Counted from the first letter of the stretch, positions 24,333 to 34,110 are shown. The stretch: DNA of 52,204 nt from Micropruina sp. (GCA_016711105.1 JADJTO010000008.1:1-52204); one strand, 5' to 3'. The notes: generated by a model not told the origin, from the letters alone. Numbers and translations: made by a program.

Positions 24333-26415
24333 GCCGAGGACCGCCCTGGCCCTGATTCTGGTGCCCCTCCTGGTCGCCGGTGGCTTCCTGTGGGGCACCT
24401 GGAACTCCTCGGAGCGGCTGCGCACGGTGGAGGCGGCGATCCTGAACCTGGACGAGGCGGTGACGATCGACGATCAGCTGATTCCGCTCGGCCGCCAACT
24501 GAGTGCCGAGTTGGTCGACGGCGAGCGCGAGCAGAACTTCAGCTGGGTGCTGGCGAATGAGGAGAGCGCCTACTCGGGGCTGGTGTCTGGGCGTTATGCC
24601 GCGCTGGTGGTCATCCCGAAGAACTTCTCCGCCGCGGCCACGTCCTACGCCGAGGAGCCCAGCGACGCCGCCCAAGCCACGATCGAGGTGCGGACGTCCC
24701 CGGTGGCCGGGATCGCGGACGGGGTGCTCGGCCCGGTGATCGCCGACGCCGCGGCCAAGGCGCTGAACCAGACCCTGACCAAGGGTTACCTCGATCAGAT
24801 CTATCTGGGTTTCAACGACACCGGCAAGCAGTTCGTCACCATCGCCGATGGCGCCGGTGAACTGGCGGACGGCACCGAGGCGCTGAGCGACGGTCTGCGC
24901 GAAGCCGCGGACGGGTCGTCCGAGTTGGCCGACGGAATGAACCTCTTGGCCCAGGGCGGTCCCGAGCTGACCTCCGGGATGGCCCAGATCGAGGACGGGG
25001 TGGGCGAGTTCGCCACCGGTTTGGCCGCCTTGAAAACCGAAACGGCTGGGCTGCCTGCGGGCACGGAGGAGCTCGCTGACGGTACCGCGGCCTATGTCGG
25101 CGGGGTCGACCAGCTGATCGACCAGGCGTCCGGACTGGCCCAACTACCGGCGCTCGTCCAAGGCATCAATCAGCTGTCCGCTGCGTCCGGTGCCTTGTCG
25201 GGAGGCCTTTCCAGCTTCCAGAGCGGCATGCAGGGGCTGTCGGCTGACGCCTCCTCGGTGCCGTGCCCGGACGGGTTCACGGCTGAGCAGTGCGCGATCT
25301 TCCGGGCCGGCGTGCAAACCGGCACCGGGATCGCCGCGAACAGCATCACGGAGGCGGTCACCGGGTCGCAGCAGCTGGCCGGTGGGCTGAACCAGGTGGC
25401 CGACCAGGTCGCGCCGTACGGAACAGTTGACCCCCAGGCCGCGGCGAAACTGGCGCTGCTCAAGGACGGGGGCAGTGACCTGGTCGCGGGCACCCGCGAG
25501 TTGGCGGACGGCATGCCCAAGCTGGCCAAGGGAATCCGCTTGGCGGCAACCGGGGCGAGCGAACTGGACGACGGGGTGGGCGAGTTCGCCTCGGGCTTGG
25601 CTCAATACACCTTCGGAGTGAGCCAAGCCTCCGTCGGGGCCGGTGAGTTGGCCTCGGGCTTGAAGGACGCTGCCGATGGTTCGGGGGAGCTCTCCGACGG
25701 GGCCCGCGAGTTGGCCGACGGGTTAGCCGAAGGGGCCACCAAGGTGCCCAACTTCGATGCCAGCGAACGGGAGCAACTCTCCACCGTGGTCGCCTCACCG
25801 ATCCGGACCACCGAACTGAACACCGTAGCCAGCCCCCGGACGGCCTGGGCCAGCCTGCTGCTCGTCCTGGCGCTCTGGTTGGGCGCGTTGGCCACCTTCG
25901 CGGTCTGGCAAGCGGTCGATCCCCGGTTGGCGTTCTCCTCGCGTCCGACCGGGGCTCTGGTCTGGACGACCCTGCGGCCGGGCCTGATCGTCGGGGTGGT
26001 GCAGGCCCTGCTGCTGGCCGGAATCGGTGCCGTCGTGCTCGGATTGCCGCTGGCCAAGGCCGCGACCATCACCGGGCTGCTCCTGCTGACGGCGATCACG
26101 TTCGTCCTGGTCAACCACGCATTGGTGGCATGGCTGGGCGGGTTCGGACGGGCGATCTCGGTGCTGTTCGCGGTGGTGTCCACGGCGGCCGCGGTGACGT
26201 ATGCGGTGCCGGACGTCTTCGACGCGATCCGTCCGTTCTCGCCGATCAGCCCCGCCCTGGATGCGCTTCGGGCGGTGCTGACAGACTCGGCGGCCGTGGC
26301 GTCGTCGGTCTTCGGGTTGGTCGCCTGGCTGGTGGTGGCGGGGTCCGCGAGCGGGCTCTCGGTGTTGCGGGCGCGGACGGTCAAACTGGTGGCGCTGGTT
26401 CCCTCAGCCGGCTGA
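24325..26415 (+). CDS. YhgE/Pip-domain membrane protein
   Basis: A 696-residue protein with one N-terminal membrane helix, a large extracytoplasmic region and about five C-terminal helices of the ABC-2 permease type (about 505-690). The middle carries many copies of an EL(A/S)DG-x(3-6)-L-x-x-G repeat (ELADGTEALSDGL, ELADGMNLL, RELADGMPKLAKG), the YhgE/Pip coiled-coil/phage-receptor-like hallmark. One CPDGFTAEQC loop could form a disulfide. It is coupled to the MMPL gene by an 8-base overlap. I infer both serve export of an envelope component; in Gram-positives YhgE relatives accompany ESX-like or MMPL export. Confidence 0.82.
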   Translation: MSKPRTALALILVPLLVAGGFLWGTWNSSERLRTVEAAILNLDEAVTIDDQLIPLGRQLSAELVDGEREQNFSWVLANEESAYSGLVSGRYAALVVIPKNFSAAATSYAEEPSDAAQATIEVRTSPVAGIADGVLGPVIADAAAKALNQTLTKGYLDQIYLGFNDTGKQFVTIADGAGELADGTEALSDGLREAADGSSELADGMNLLAQGGPELTSGMAQIEDGVGEFATGLAALKTETAGLPAGTEELADGTAAYVGGVDQLIDQASGLAQLPALVQGINQLSAASGALSGGLSSFQSGMQGLSADASSVPCPDGFTAEQCAIFRAGVQTGTGIAANSITEAVTGSQQLAGGLNQVADQVAPYGTVDPQAAAKLALLKDGGSDLVAGTRELADGMPKLAKGIRLAATGASELDDGVGEFASGLAQYTFGVSQASVGAGELASGLKDAADGSGELSDGARELADGLAEGATKVPNFDASEREQLSTVVASPIRTTELNTVASPRTAWASLLLVLALWLGALATFAVWQAVDPRLAFSSRPTGALVWTTLRPGLIVGVVQALLLAGIGAVVLGLPLAKAATITGLLLLTAITFVLVNHALVAWLGGFGRAISVLFAVVSTAAAVTYAVPDVFDAIRPFSPISPALDALRAVLTDSAAVASSVFGLVAWLVVAGSASGLSVLRARTVKLVALVPSAG

Positions 26416-27210
26416 GGACGCCTCCGGGGCCTCGTCCGGGGACTCTTCGGCGGGAACGGTGTTGGTCTTGGAGGCGTCCATCCGGGCGGCGGCTTGACGC
26501 AGCGCGACGGCCCGATGGAAGTCGGCCTGGGTCGGCATCCCGTGGGCGCGCGCCGTGGTGTCATGCATCTCCACCACGTAGCGGTAGAGCCGGTCGGAGA
26601 ACTGGTGCGCGATTTCGCCGGGGGCCGCTTTGAGCGGACGGCCGAACACGATGTGCACCTCGGGGCGTCCAGGCACGGGAGTCTTGGCCCCGTACGGCAT
26701 CGCGGCAAAGACCCCGACCAGGGCGATCGGCAGGATCGGCACGTTCCGGCTGATGCTCAACGCGGCAGCGCCGGGCTTGAAGTTCGACATCGCGCCCGTC
26801 CGGGAGCGGGTGCCCTCGGGGAACAGCAGCAGCGGCACCCCCTCATTGAGCAGCACCCCAGCCAGTCCCTTGCGGTTGCGCAGGCCCTTGCGGTCGACCG
26901 GGAAGGCGTTGAAGAACAGCGCGGTGGCGGTGGCGGTGTACCACTTGTCGAAGAAGTAGTCGGCGGCAGCACCGGCGGCCAGGTTCCGGGAGAGACGTCG
27001 CGGCAGGCCGCCCATGATCAGCGGGGCGTCCAGGTGAGAGGAGTGGTTGCCCACAGCCACGAAGGGGGCCTTCAGCCCGTCCAGATTGCGGTTGCCGTGG
27101 GTGTGCACGTGCAGCGCCGACCAAATGTAGGGCTTCATGATCAGGTGCTGCGCGACCAGCCGTGCGGAGGCATGCCCAGCGGAGGAGTAGCGCTGCAGGT
27201 TCTCGCTCAC
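26404..27210 (-). CDS. plsC: 1-acyl-sn-glycerol-3-phosphate acyltransferase (PlsC family)
   Basis: A 268-residue membrane-associated acyltransferase for phosphatidic acid synthesis. It has the catalytic H56-x4-D61 (NHSSHLD), the glycerol-phosphate-binding LLLFPEGTRSRTG block and a later VPILPIALVG strand. GTG 27210 follows a purine-rich AGAGAGGGA sequence and begins the region of good family similarity. The last 25 residues are an acidic, Ser/Pro-rich tail. Its 3' end overlaps that of the convergent YhgE gene by 12 bases. Confidence 0.88.
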   Translation of the reverse strand: MSENLQRYSSAGHASARLVAQHLIMKPYIWSALHVHTHGNRNLDGLKAPFVAVGNHSSHLDAPLIMGGLPRRLSRNLAAGAAADYFFDKWYTATATALFFNAFPVDRKGLRNRKGLAGVLLNEGVPLLLFPEGTRSRTGAMSNFKPGAAALSISRNVPILPIALVGVFAAMPYGAKTPVPGRPEVHIVFGRPLKAAPGEIAHQFSDRLYRYVVEMHDTTARAHGMPTQADFHRAVALRQAAARMDASKTNTVPAEESPDEAPEASSAG

Positions 27211-27324
27211 GGGTCCCTCTCTTGCTGTGACCGGCCCATTCTTCCCCAAGTTGCCCCCAATCAGTGGGTCAAGCACAACTCTTGGTCAGGATTCGTCAGA
27301 TCCGGCAGGCCGTTAGGGTGAAGT

Positions 27325-27924
27325 ATGGACAACCGCCAGGTCTTCCTCGCCACCGCTGCCACGTTCGAGGCCCCCGTTCATCGCGTCCCCATGGACGCCT
27401 GGGATCGTCCGGGATTGGGCTCCTGGACGGTTCGGGCTCTGGTCGGACACACCTCCCGAGCGCTCACCACCGTGGTCGAGTATCTGCATCGCCCCTCCGC
27501 GGCGATCGATCGAGCCACCGCCGCGCACTATTTCGCGGCGTGCCACCGCGCCGGCGAGGACGCCAACGCCGGCATCGCCGAGCGCGGCATGAAGGCCGGC
27601 GACGCCCTGGGCGACTACCCGGCGCACTACGTGTCGGCGCTGGTGGTCAAGGTGCGCGAAGCGTTGGACGGCGTGGACGACCCGGTGATTCACACCGCGA
27701 TGGGCGGCATGCGCTTGGGCGAATACCTGGCCACCCGGACGTTCGAGTTGACCGTGCACAGCTCCGACATCGCCACCGCGGTGGGGCTGCCGCTGGAACT
27801 CCCGCGGGAAGCGATCGCCCAATCCGTCCAGATCGCCGCGTACGCCGGGGTGCTCAACGGGCAGGGTTTGGCGCTCGTCCGTCGCCTGACCGGCCGAGAC
27901 GGCTCGACGCTGACCGTCCTGTGA
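27325..27924 (+). CDS. DinB/maleylpyruvate-isomerase-like protein (mycothiol family)
   Basis: A 199-residue protein of the actinobacterial MDMPI_N group (DinB-like four-helix bundle), many members of which use mycothiol as a thiol cofactor. Supporting features are the GSWTVRALVGHTSRAL metal-binding His region, GEYLATRTFELTVHSSDIA with two further His/Glu candidates, and the AQSVQIAAYAGVL helix. The exact reaction is unknown. It is a single gene, tail-to-tail with ackA. Confidence 0.75.
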   Translation: MDNRQVFLATAATFEAPVHRVPMDAWDRPGLGSWTVRALVGHTSRALTTVVEYLHRPSAAIDRATAAHYFAACHRAGEDANAGIAERGMKAGDALGDYPAHYVSALVVKVREALDGVDDPVIHTAMGGMRLGEYLATRTFELTVHSSDIATAVGLPLELPREAIAQSVQIAAYAGVLNGQGLALVRRLTGRDGSTLTVL

Positions 27925-27930
27925 CTCTGC

Positions 27931-29115
27931 TCAGCTGATCGCGGCCTTGGTTTCGCGGGCCATCGCCAACTCCTCGTTCGTCGGCACGACCAGCACCGCC
28001 ACCGGGGAGTCGGCGGTCGAGATCCGGCGCGGCTCCTTGGAGCGGACGTCGTTCGCCGCGTCGTCCAGGACGAACCCCAGCCCGGCAAGGCGATTCACGA
28101 TCGCCTTGCGGATCGAGGGGTTGTTCTCGCCCACCCCGGCGGTGAAGGTCAGCGCGTCGATGCCGCCGAGGACAGCGACGTAGGAGCCGATGTAGCTGAG
28201 CAGGCGATGGACGTAGACGTCGACGGCCAAGGCGGCATCGGCGTTACCCTCGGCGACCAGGTCGTTGATGTCGCGGAAGTCGGTCGCCCCGCACAGCCCG
28301 AGCATGCCGGACTTCTTGTTCAGCAGGTTGTCGATGTCGTCGATGCTCATTCCGCCCTGCCGGGAGAGGAAGGCGTGCAGGCCCGGGTCGACATCGCCCG
28401 AACGGGTGCCCATGACCAGGCCGGCCAGCGGGGTCAGGCCCATCGAGGTGTCGACCGCGACCCCGTTGCGAATCGCCGAGATCGACGCCCCGTTGCCGAG
28501 ATGGCAGACGATCTGGTTGAACGACTCGTACGGACGGCCCAGGAACTCGGCCACCTTACGGGAGACGAACGAGTGTGACGTGCCGTGGAAGCCGTACTTG
28601 CGGATGCCGTGGGTCTTGGCCACCGTGCCGTCCAGCGCATAGGTGTAGGCCTCGGCCGGCAGCGAGGAGAAGAAGGCGGTGTCGAAGATGGCCACGTGCG
28701 GCACGTCCGGCAGGGCGCGGCGGGCGGCTTCGATGCCGGCGATCGCGGGCGGGTTGTGCAGCGGCGCCAGCGGTGAGAGCTCGCGCAGGTGCTCCAGCAT
28801 CTCGTCGGTGATCAGGGTGGTGGAGTTGAACGCCGCCCCGCCGTGTACCGTCCGGTGACCGACCGCGACCACGTCGGAGAGAGCCGGGCCGTGCTCGTTG
28901 AACAACTGCACCATCACGGTCAGCGCCCGGGAGTGGTTGGGGAAGCCGCGCTCCATGAAGTGGGTCGTGCCGGCGACCGTGTGGTCGATGGTGCCGTACT
29001 CGTCGCCGATCCGCTGCACGATGCCCGAAGCGATCACGGCCTCGTCGTCGGCGTCGATCACCTGGTACTTGATCGAGGAAGATCCCGCGTTCAGCAGCAG
29101 GATGGGCGTGCTCAT
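27931..29115 (-). CDS. ackA: Acetate kinase
   Basis: A 394-residue enzyme converting acetyl phosphate and ADP to acetate and ATP. Family landmarks are LNAGSSSIKYQ (residues 8-18), GHRTVHGG with substrate-binding Arg88, FDTAFF with Asp145, CHLGNGASISAI and the TPLAGLVMGTRSGDVDP block. The ATG overlaps the pta stop as ATGA, so the two enzymes are translationally coupled. Length is normal. Confidence 0.97.
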   Translation of the reverse strand: MSTPILLLNAGSSSIKYQVIDADDEAVIASGIVQRIGDEYGTIDHTVAGTTHFMERGFPNHSRALTVMVQLFNEHGPALSDVVAVGHRTVHGGAAFNSTTLITDEMLEHLRELSPLAPLHNPPAIAGIEAARRALPDVPHVAIFDTAFFSSLPAEAYTYALDGTVAKTHGIRKYGFHGTSHSFVSRKVAEFLGRPYESFNQIVCHLGNGASISAIRNGVAVDTSMGLTPLAGLVMGTRSGDVDPGLHAFLSRQGGMSIDDIDNLLNKKSGMLGLCGATDFRDINDLVAEGNADAALAVDVYVHRLLSYIGSYVAVLGGIDALTFTAGVGENNPSIRKAIVNRLAGLGFVLDDAANDVRSKEPRRISTADSPVAVLVVPTNEELAMARETKAAIS

Positions 29116-31184
29116 GAGTTGCCTCCGGTGGGGGTCTGGGCCTGGATGGCCGTGATCACGACGGTGTTGACGATGTCTTCGACCAGGGCGCCGCGGGACA
29201 GGTCGTTCACCGCCTTCTTCAGGCCTTGCAGGATCGGTCCGATCGCCACCGCGCCGGACGAGCGCTGCACCGCCTTGTAGGTGTTGTTGCCGGTGTTCAG
29301 GTCGGGGAAGATGAACACCGTCGCCCGGCCCGCGACCGCCGAGTTCGGCAACTTGGTCTTGGCCACCTCGGGATCGACGGCGGCATCGAACTGGATCGGG
29401 CCCTCCAATGCCAACTCCGGAGCCCTCTGCCGGACGATCTCGGTGGCCTGGCGAACCTTGTCCACATCGATCCCCGAGCCGGACGTGCCGGTGGAGTAGG
29501 ACAGCATCGCCACCCTCGGTTCGATGCCGAAGGCGCGCGCCGTTTCGGCCGAGGAGATCGCGATGTCGGCCAGTTGCTCCGCACTCGGGTCGGGGTTCAC
29601 CGCGCAGTCGCCGTAGACGTGCACCCGGTCGGCCATGCACATCAGGAACGCCCCGGAGACGACCTTCACCCCCGGCCTGGTCTTGATGAACTCCAGGCTC
29701 GGACGGATCGTGTTCGCGGTGGTGTTGATCGCCCCCGACACCATGCCGTCCGCCATGCCCAGGTGGACCATCATCGTCCCGAAGTAGGAGAGGTCCTTCA
29801 TCTTCTCGACCGCCTGCTCGACCGTGACCCCCTTGTGGGCCCGCAGCCGCGCGTACTCCTCGGCGAACCGTTGGACCAGCTCGGGGTCGGTCGGATTGAC
29901 GATCTCGACCCCATCGAGCACCAGGCCCAAGGCTGAGGCGCGGGTCTTGATCTCGACCGCGTCGCCGAGCAGGATCAGGTTCGCCACGCCGCGCCGGAGC
30001 AGGATGGCCGCCGATTCGAGGATCCGATTGTCGGAGGCTTCCGGCATCACGATCGTCCGGCGATCCTTGCGAGCCAGCTCGTTCAACTGGTAGCCGAACA
30101 TCAGCGGGGTGACCGCCTCGGACGGGCTCACCTCGACCGCCTTGATCAGGGCGTCCGCGTCCACGTTCTCGGAGAAGATCCGGCGGGCGATCTCGACCTT
30201 GCGGGCCGAGGAGGTGAAGTGCCCGGTCAGCCGGAAGACGCGTTCGGCGCTGGTGTAGGTGCCCAGGGTCGTCATGCCGATCGGCAGGTCCTGATGCATC
30301 CCGTCGAACAGCTCCAGCACCCGCGGCGGAATCTCGTAGCCGCCGGTGAGGATGATCCCCGTCAGCTGCGGGAACGAGCCGGACTTGTGGGCCAGGATCA
30401 GGCCGGGCAGCAGGTCGGTGCGGTCGCCGGGCATGATCACGGTGGCTTCGGTGACCAGGCGGTCGAGCACGTTCGGCAGGGTCATCGCGGCCACGATCAC
30501 GTCCTGCGACTCGCGCTCGAGCAGGTCGGGGTTGCCCAGCCGCAACTCGGCGCCGACCGCGGCGAACTGAGCCGCCAGCGTCGGCGCGACCAGGATCTTG
30601 TCGGCCGGGAGCGCGGCCACCACGAGCAGGCCGGGCAGCGTGTTCAACTCGGTCAAGGTGTCGGCCATCTGGTCGGCGGCGACCCGGTTGGCGATCACCC
30701 CGATCACCTGGACGTGATGGGCGGTGAACTCGGCCAGAGCGCCCTCAGCTGTCGTCCGAATCTCGGCGCCGGTGCGGTGGTGGCCGTGGACGACCAGCAA
30801 CAACGAGGAGTTCAGGTTGGCCGCGATGTCGGCGTTGAACGCCAACTCGGTCGGGCTGCTGACATCGGCGAAGTCGGAACCGAGCACGACCACGGCGTCG
30901 TAGCGGCCCTGCAGCTTGCCGAACTTGGCCACGATCGTGGCCAGCGCGTTGTCGGGGTCGGCCCGCAGTTCGTCGTAGGTGATGCCGACGGCTTCGTCGT
31001 AGGTCTGGTCGATACCCGGTTGGGAGACCAGGGTGTCCAGGATCGCGTCGTGGCCGTTGCGGACCAAGGGGCGGAAAACTCCGACGGACTCCACTTCGCG
31101 GAGCAGGGTGTCGATCAGGCCGAGGGCGACGACGGACTTGCCGGTCAGTCCCTCGGGGGCAGCTACGTAGATGCTTCGAGTCAC
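29112..31184 (-). CDS. pta: Phosphate acetyltransferase, long form with DRTGG domain
   Basis: A 690-residue enzyme exchanging CoA and phosphate on acetyl-CoA. The N-terminal P-loop-like BioD domain starts with IYVAAPEGLTGKSVVALGL, a central DRTGG-type domain follows (about 215-340), and the C-terminal catalytic domain contains MPEASDNRI, the GVTVEQAVEKM helix and YSTGTSGSGIDVDKVRQATE. It begins at GTG 31184 and forms a two-gene operon with ackA, producing ATP during acetate formation or scavenging acetate in reverse. Confidence 0.97.
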   Translation of the reverse strand: MTRSIYVAAPEGLTGKSVVALGLIDTLLREVESVGVFRPLVRNGHDAILDTLVSQPGIDQTYDEAVGITYDELRADPDNALATIVAKFGKLQGRYDAVVVLGSDFADVSSPTELAFNADIAANLNSSLLLVVHGHHRTGAEIRTTAEGALAEFTAHHVQVIGVIANRVAADQMADTLTELNTLPGLLVVAALPADKILVAPTLAAQFAAVGAELRLGNPDLLERESQDVIVAAMTLPNVLDRLVTEATVIMPGDRTDLLPGLILAHKSGSFPQLTGIILTGGYEIPPRVLELFDGMHQDLPIGMTTLGTYTSAERVFRLTGHFTSSARKVEIARRIFSENVDADALIKAVEVSPSEAVTPLMFGYQLNELARKDRRTIVMPEASDNRILESAAILLRRGVANLILLGDAVEIKTRASALGLVLDGVEIVNPTDPELVQRFAEEYARLRAHKGVTVEQAVEKMKDLSYFGTMMVHLGMADGMVSGAINTTANTIRPSLEFIKTRPGVKVVSGAFLMCMADRVHVYGDCAVNPDPSAEQLADIAISSAETARAFGIEPRVAMLSYSTGTSGSGIDVDKVRQATEIVRQRAPELALEGPIQFDAAVDPEVAKTKLPNSAVAGRATVFIFPDLNTGNNTYKAVQRSSGAVAIGPILQGLKKAVNDLSRGALVEDIVNTVVITAIQAQTPTGGNS

Positions 31185-31243
31185 GGGTGACAGGCTAAAC
31201 CGCTAGCAGGGGCCCTGTCTGCCGCAATGTGCCGTTATGGCCG

Positions 31244-32035
31244 TCAGAGCTGGTCGGCCAGCCAGATCAGGTCGCGGGCTTGGCCTTCGGGGCCGCCCGG
31301 GGTCTCCACGACGACCGGAGCGCCGGCCAGCCGGATCACCTCGGCCACCCCGGCCGGATCGCAGTTGCCGGAGCCGAAGTTGGCGTGCCGGTCGGCTCCG
31401 GAGTGGAAGGCGTCGCGGGAGTCGTTGGCGTGCACCAGGTCGATCCGTCCGGTGATCGCGGGGATCCGCTGCACCAGGCCGAGCAGTTCCTCACCGCCGG
31501 CGTGGGCGTGGCAGGTGTCGAGGCAGAAGCCGACCCGCTCAGCGTTGGCGGACGGGGCGATCGCCGACCACAGCCGGTCGATGCTTTCCAGCTTGCGGGC
31601 TATCGCTTTGGTGCCGCCGGCCGTGTTCTCGATCAGCAGTGGGACGGCGATGTCGAGCCCGTCCACGGCCTTGAACCAGTTGTTGAAGCCGGTCTCGGGA
31701 TCGTCGGCGGCATTCACGTGGCCGCCGTGCACGATCAGCCCGGCGGCCCCGATCTGGGCGGCGGCGGTGAGTTGCTTCTGCAGGTGCTGGCGGCTCGGAA
31801 TCCGGATCCGGTTGTTCGTGGTGGCCACGTTCAGCACATAAGGCGCGTGAACATAGAGCGCGATGTTGGCCGCCTCAGCGTCGGCCTTGAGGGCGGCTGC
31901 ACCGCCGGCGTAGGCGACCTGGGGACCCTTCCAGCCTTGCGGGTCTCCGAGGAAGAACTGACTTAGCGTCGCGCCGCGGGCTTGCGCCTCGGCGATCGGA
32001 TCGGTCTGGTCGACGTGGCCACCCATGCGCAACAT
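31244..32035 (-). CDS. nfo: Deoxyribonuclease IV (AP endonuclease family 2)
   Basis: A 263-residue TIM-barrel AP endonuclease that nicks DNA at abasic sites and trims blocked 3' ends. The trinuclear zinc ligands can be seen in order: YVHAPY, IVHGGHV, LLIENTAG (Glu), LDTCHAHA (Asp and His), LVHANDSRD, the ADRHANFGSG loop and VVETPGG (Glu). ATG 32035 gives MLRMGGHVDQ at the N-terminus; ATG 32026 is possible. It diverges from the CstR-controlled operon with about 70 bases between them. Confidence 0.92.
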   Translation of the reverse strand: MLRMGGHVDQTDPIAEAQARGATLSQFFLGDPQGWKGPQVAYAGGAAALKADAEAANIALYVHAPYVLNVATTNNRIRIPSRQHLQKQLTAAAQIGAAGLIVHGGHVNAADDPETGFNNWFKAVDGLDIAVPLLIENTAGGTKAIARKLESIDRLWSAIAPSANAERVGFCLDTCHAHAGGEELLGLVQRIPAITGRIDLVHANDSRDAFHSGADRHANFGSGNCDPAGVAEVIRLAGAPVVVETPGGPEGQARDLIWLADQL

Positions 32036-32071
32036 GGGTTCAGGGTAGTCGCCTTGGCCGCCCGACGGCAC

Positions 32072-32099
32072 TTTGGGTGGATACCCCCAGGGGTATACA
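32072..32099 (+). promoter_or_regulatory. CstR/CsoR operator within a putative promoter
   Basis: The near-perfect dyad ATACCCC-CA-GGGGTAT spans 32081-32096 and matches the CsoR/CstR-type GC-tract operator. It fills the spacer between a weak -35-like TTTGGG (32072-32077) and a -10-like TATACA (32094-32099). Binding would block RNA polymerase. A cstR-like gene is third in this operon, so autoregulation is likely. A start near 32106 would make the first mRNA almost leaderless at GTG 32109. Confidence 0.75.
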
Positions 32100-32108
32100 G
32101 TGAGCGCT

Positions 32109-33758
32109 GTGAAGACGGTAATTATTGGTGGGGTTGCAGGCGGCATGTCCGCGGCGACGAGGCTGCGGCGGCTCGACGAGCGGGCCGAGATCGTGGTCTT
32201 GGAGCGTTCCGGGTATGTGTCGTTCGCGAACTGCGGGCTTCCTTATTACGTGGGCGGGGTGATCGAGAACCGCAACGCGCTGCTGCTGCAGACGCCGAAG
32301 AGCCTGGGGGACCGGTTCGCCCTCGACGTCCGGGTGCACCACGAGGTCACCGCGATCGACCCTGCCGCCAAGACGGTGTCGATCACCAACCTGGCCACCG
32401 GGGAGCGTCTCACGGAGAGCTACGACAACCTGGTCCTGTCGCCGGGGGCGTCGCCGTTCCTGCCGCCGATTCCGGGGATCGAACGCGCGCTCACCCTGCG
32501 CACCGTCGAGGACGTGGACACCATGATGACGGCCGTGGCGATCGAGCACGGCGATCACCACGGTGATCCCGGCGAGCCGGACGAGGCGCCCACCGCGGTG
32601 ATCATGGGGGCCGGGTTCATCGGCGTCGAGCTGGCCGAGAACCTGGTGCATCGCGGGTTCGACGTGACGGTGGTCGAGTTGGCCGATCAGGTGATGGCGC
32701 CGCTTGATCCCGAAATGGCTGCCCTGGTGCAGCGGGCCTTAGAGGCTCACGGCGTCCGGGTGTTGACCGGGGTCCAGGTGACCGCGATCGGCGAGTCCAC
32801 CGCGACCACGTCCGCCGGCGAGGAACTTCCGGCCGATCTGGTGGTGGCTGCGATCGGCGTCCGGCCCGAATCGGGGCTGGCTGCGAAGGCAGGGCTGGAG
32901 GTGGACCAGCGAGGAGGAATCGTGGTCGACGCCCAGCAGCGGACGTCCGCGGCGGACATTTACGCCGTCGGTGACGCCGTCACCAAGATCGACGGGATCG
33001 CCGGTGGGGCCACCCTGACCCCGCTGGCGAACCCCGCCAATCGGCAAGGACGACTGGTCGCCGACGTGATCGCCGGACGCAACGTGGGCTACCAGCCGGT
33101 GCTGGGCACCGCGGTGGTCGGCGTCTTCGGCACCACCGCCGCGGTCACCGGCTGGAGCGAGAAGCGAGCCCGCGCCGCCGGACGCAAGCTTCGAGTGATC
33201 CACACGCATCCGGCCAACCATGCGGGCTACTACCCCGGCGCCGAAGGAATGAGCCTCAAACTCGTCGTGGACGCGGTCACCGACCAGATCCTGGGCGCGC
33301 AGGGCGTCGGCGGCGCCGGTGTCGACAAGCGGATCGACGTGATCGCGACCGCCATCCGCGGCGGGCTGCGGGCCAGTGACCTGGCCGATCTGGAGCTCGC
33401 CTACGCGCCGCAGTTCGGCTCGGCCAAAGACCCGGTGAACATGCTCGGCTTCATCGCCGAGAACCTGGCCAGTGGCACCGTCGAGACCCTGCAATGGCAC
33501 GAGCTGGAGGCCGAGTTGGCCCGCGGTGTGCAGCTGATCGACGTCCGGACGCCCGGGGAATACCGCCGCGGCACCATCGACGGCGCAGTCAACATTCCGG
33601 TGGACAGTCTGCGTGAACGGCTGGACGAGGTCGCCGACGACGCGATCCTGCATTGCCAGGTCGGGCTTCGCGGTTACATCGCGGCCCGGATGCTCAACCA
33701 GCACGGCAAGCGGGTACGCAACCTCGACGGCGGCTATCGAACCTGGGCCAGGGTCTGA
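32109..33758 (+). CDS. cdr: CoA-disulfide/persulfide reductase fused to a rhodanese domain
   Basis: A 549-residue flavoenzyme. It opens with the FAD loop VIIGGVAGGMSAATRL, then SFANCGLPYYVGG with the single catalytic Cys of CoA-disulfide reductases, and an NAD(P)H loop VIMGAGFIGVELAENL near residue 170. A dimerisation domain ends near 440, followed by a rhodanese domain with ILHCQVGLRGYIA (catalytic Cys). Such CoADR-RHD enzymes reduce CoA persulfides or polysulfides. An insertion (AIEHGDHHGDPGEPDEAP) precedes the NAD loop. GTG 32109 starts exactly at the first beta strand; GTG 32100 is an alternative. It is first in the operon with rhodanese and CstR. Confidence 0.88.
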   Translation: MKTVIIGGVAGGMSAATRLRRLDERAEIVVLERSGYVSFANCGLPYYVGGVIENRNALLLQTPKSLGDRFALDVRVHHEVTAIDPAAKTVSITNLATGERLTESYDNLVLSPGASPFLPPIPGIERALTLRTVEDVDTMMTAVAIEHGDHHGDPGEPDEAPTAVIMGAGFIGVELAENLVHRGFDVTVVELADQVMAPLDPEMAALVQRALEAHGVRVLTGVQVTAIGESTATTSAGEELPADLVVAAIGVRPESGLAAKAGLEVDQRGGIVVDAQQRTSAADIYAVGDAVTKIDGIAGGATLTPLANPANRQGRLVADVIAGRNVGYQPVLGTAVVGVFGTTAAVTGWSEKRARAAGRKLRVIHTHPANHAGYYPGAEGMSLKLVVDAVTDQILGAQGVGGAGVDKRIDVIATAIRGGLRASDLADLELAYAPQFGSAKDPVNMLGFIAENLASGTVETLQWHELEAELARGVQLIDVRTPGEYRRGTIDGAVNIPVDSLRERLDEVADDAILHCQVGLRGYIAARMLNQHGKRVRNLDGGYRTWARV

Positions 33759-33759
33759 T

Positions 33760-34110
33760 GTGAGCATCGAACTCCCCAAGGCGGACGAGTTGTCGGTCGC
33801 AGCCACCCTGCTCCTGATCGGGCAGGGGGCGGTGCTGCTGGACGTCCGTTCGCCCTCGGAGTTCCGGGCCGGGCACGCGCCCGGTTCGCAGCACGTCGGC
33901 CTGCCCTGGGTGGCACTGGATGCCCCGGCGGTGATCGGGGACCGTCCGGTGGTCACGGTCTGTTCCTCGGGGTACCGCTCCTCGCAGGCGGCCGCCGTGC
34001 TGGCCCGCGCAGGTAGCCGCGCCTACTCTCTTTCCGGCGGGCTGCATGCCTGGCAGCGCGCCGGCCAACCACTTGTCGACGCCCGCGGGCGCAGAGGGGA
34101 GATCATCTGA
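33760..34110 (+). CDS. Single-domain rhodanese
   Basis: A 116-residue thiosulfate/persulfide sulfurtransferase domain protein. It has AVLLDVRSPSEFRAGHAPGS and the active-site loop VTVCSSGYRSSQAA with the persulfide-carrying Cys, then SLSGGLHAWQRAG. It starts at GTG 33760, directly after the reductase stop, and its stop overlaps the ATG of cstR. It probably relays sulfane sulfur with the preceding reductase. Its 3' part is overlapped antisense by the extended MFS frame. Confidence 0.9.
   Translation: MSIELPKADELSVAATLLLIGQGAVLLDVRSPSEFRAGHAPGSQHVGLPWVALDAPAVIGDRPVVTVCSSGYRSSQAAAVLARAGSRAYSLSGGLHAWQRAGQPLVDARGRRGEII

Noticed and set aside
27931..29640. A 569-residue acetate kinase with an N-terminal extension
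   Set aside because: The extension is antisense-frame noise inside pta; acetate kinase starts at ATG 29115, which overlaps the pta stop.
30219..31190. A long plus-strand frame opposite pta
   Set aside because: It is antisense to a well-supported pta; Gly/Gln/Val-rich and without domains.
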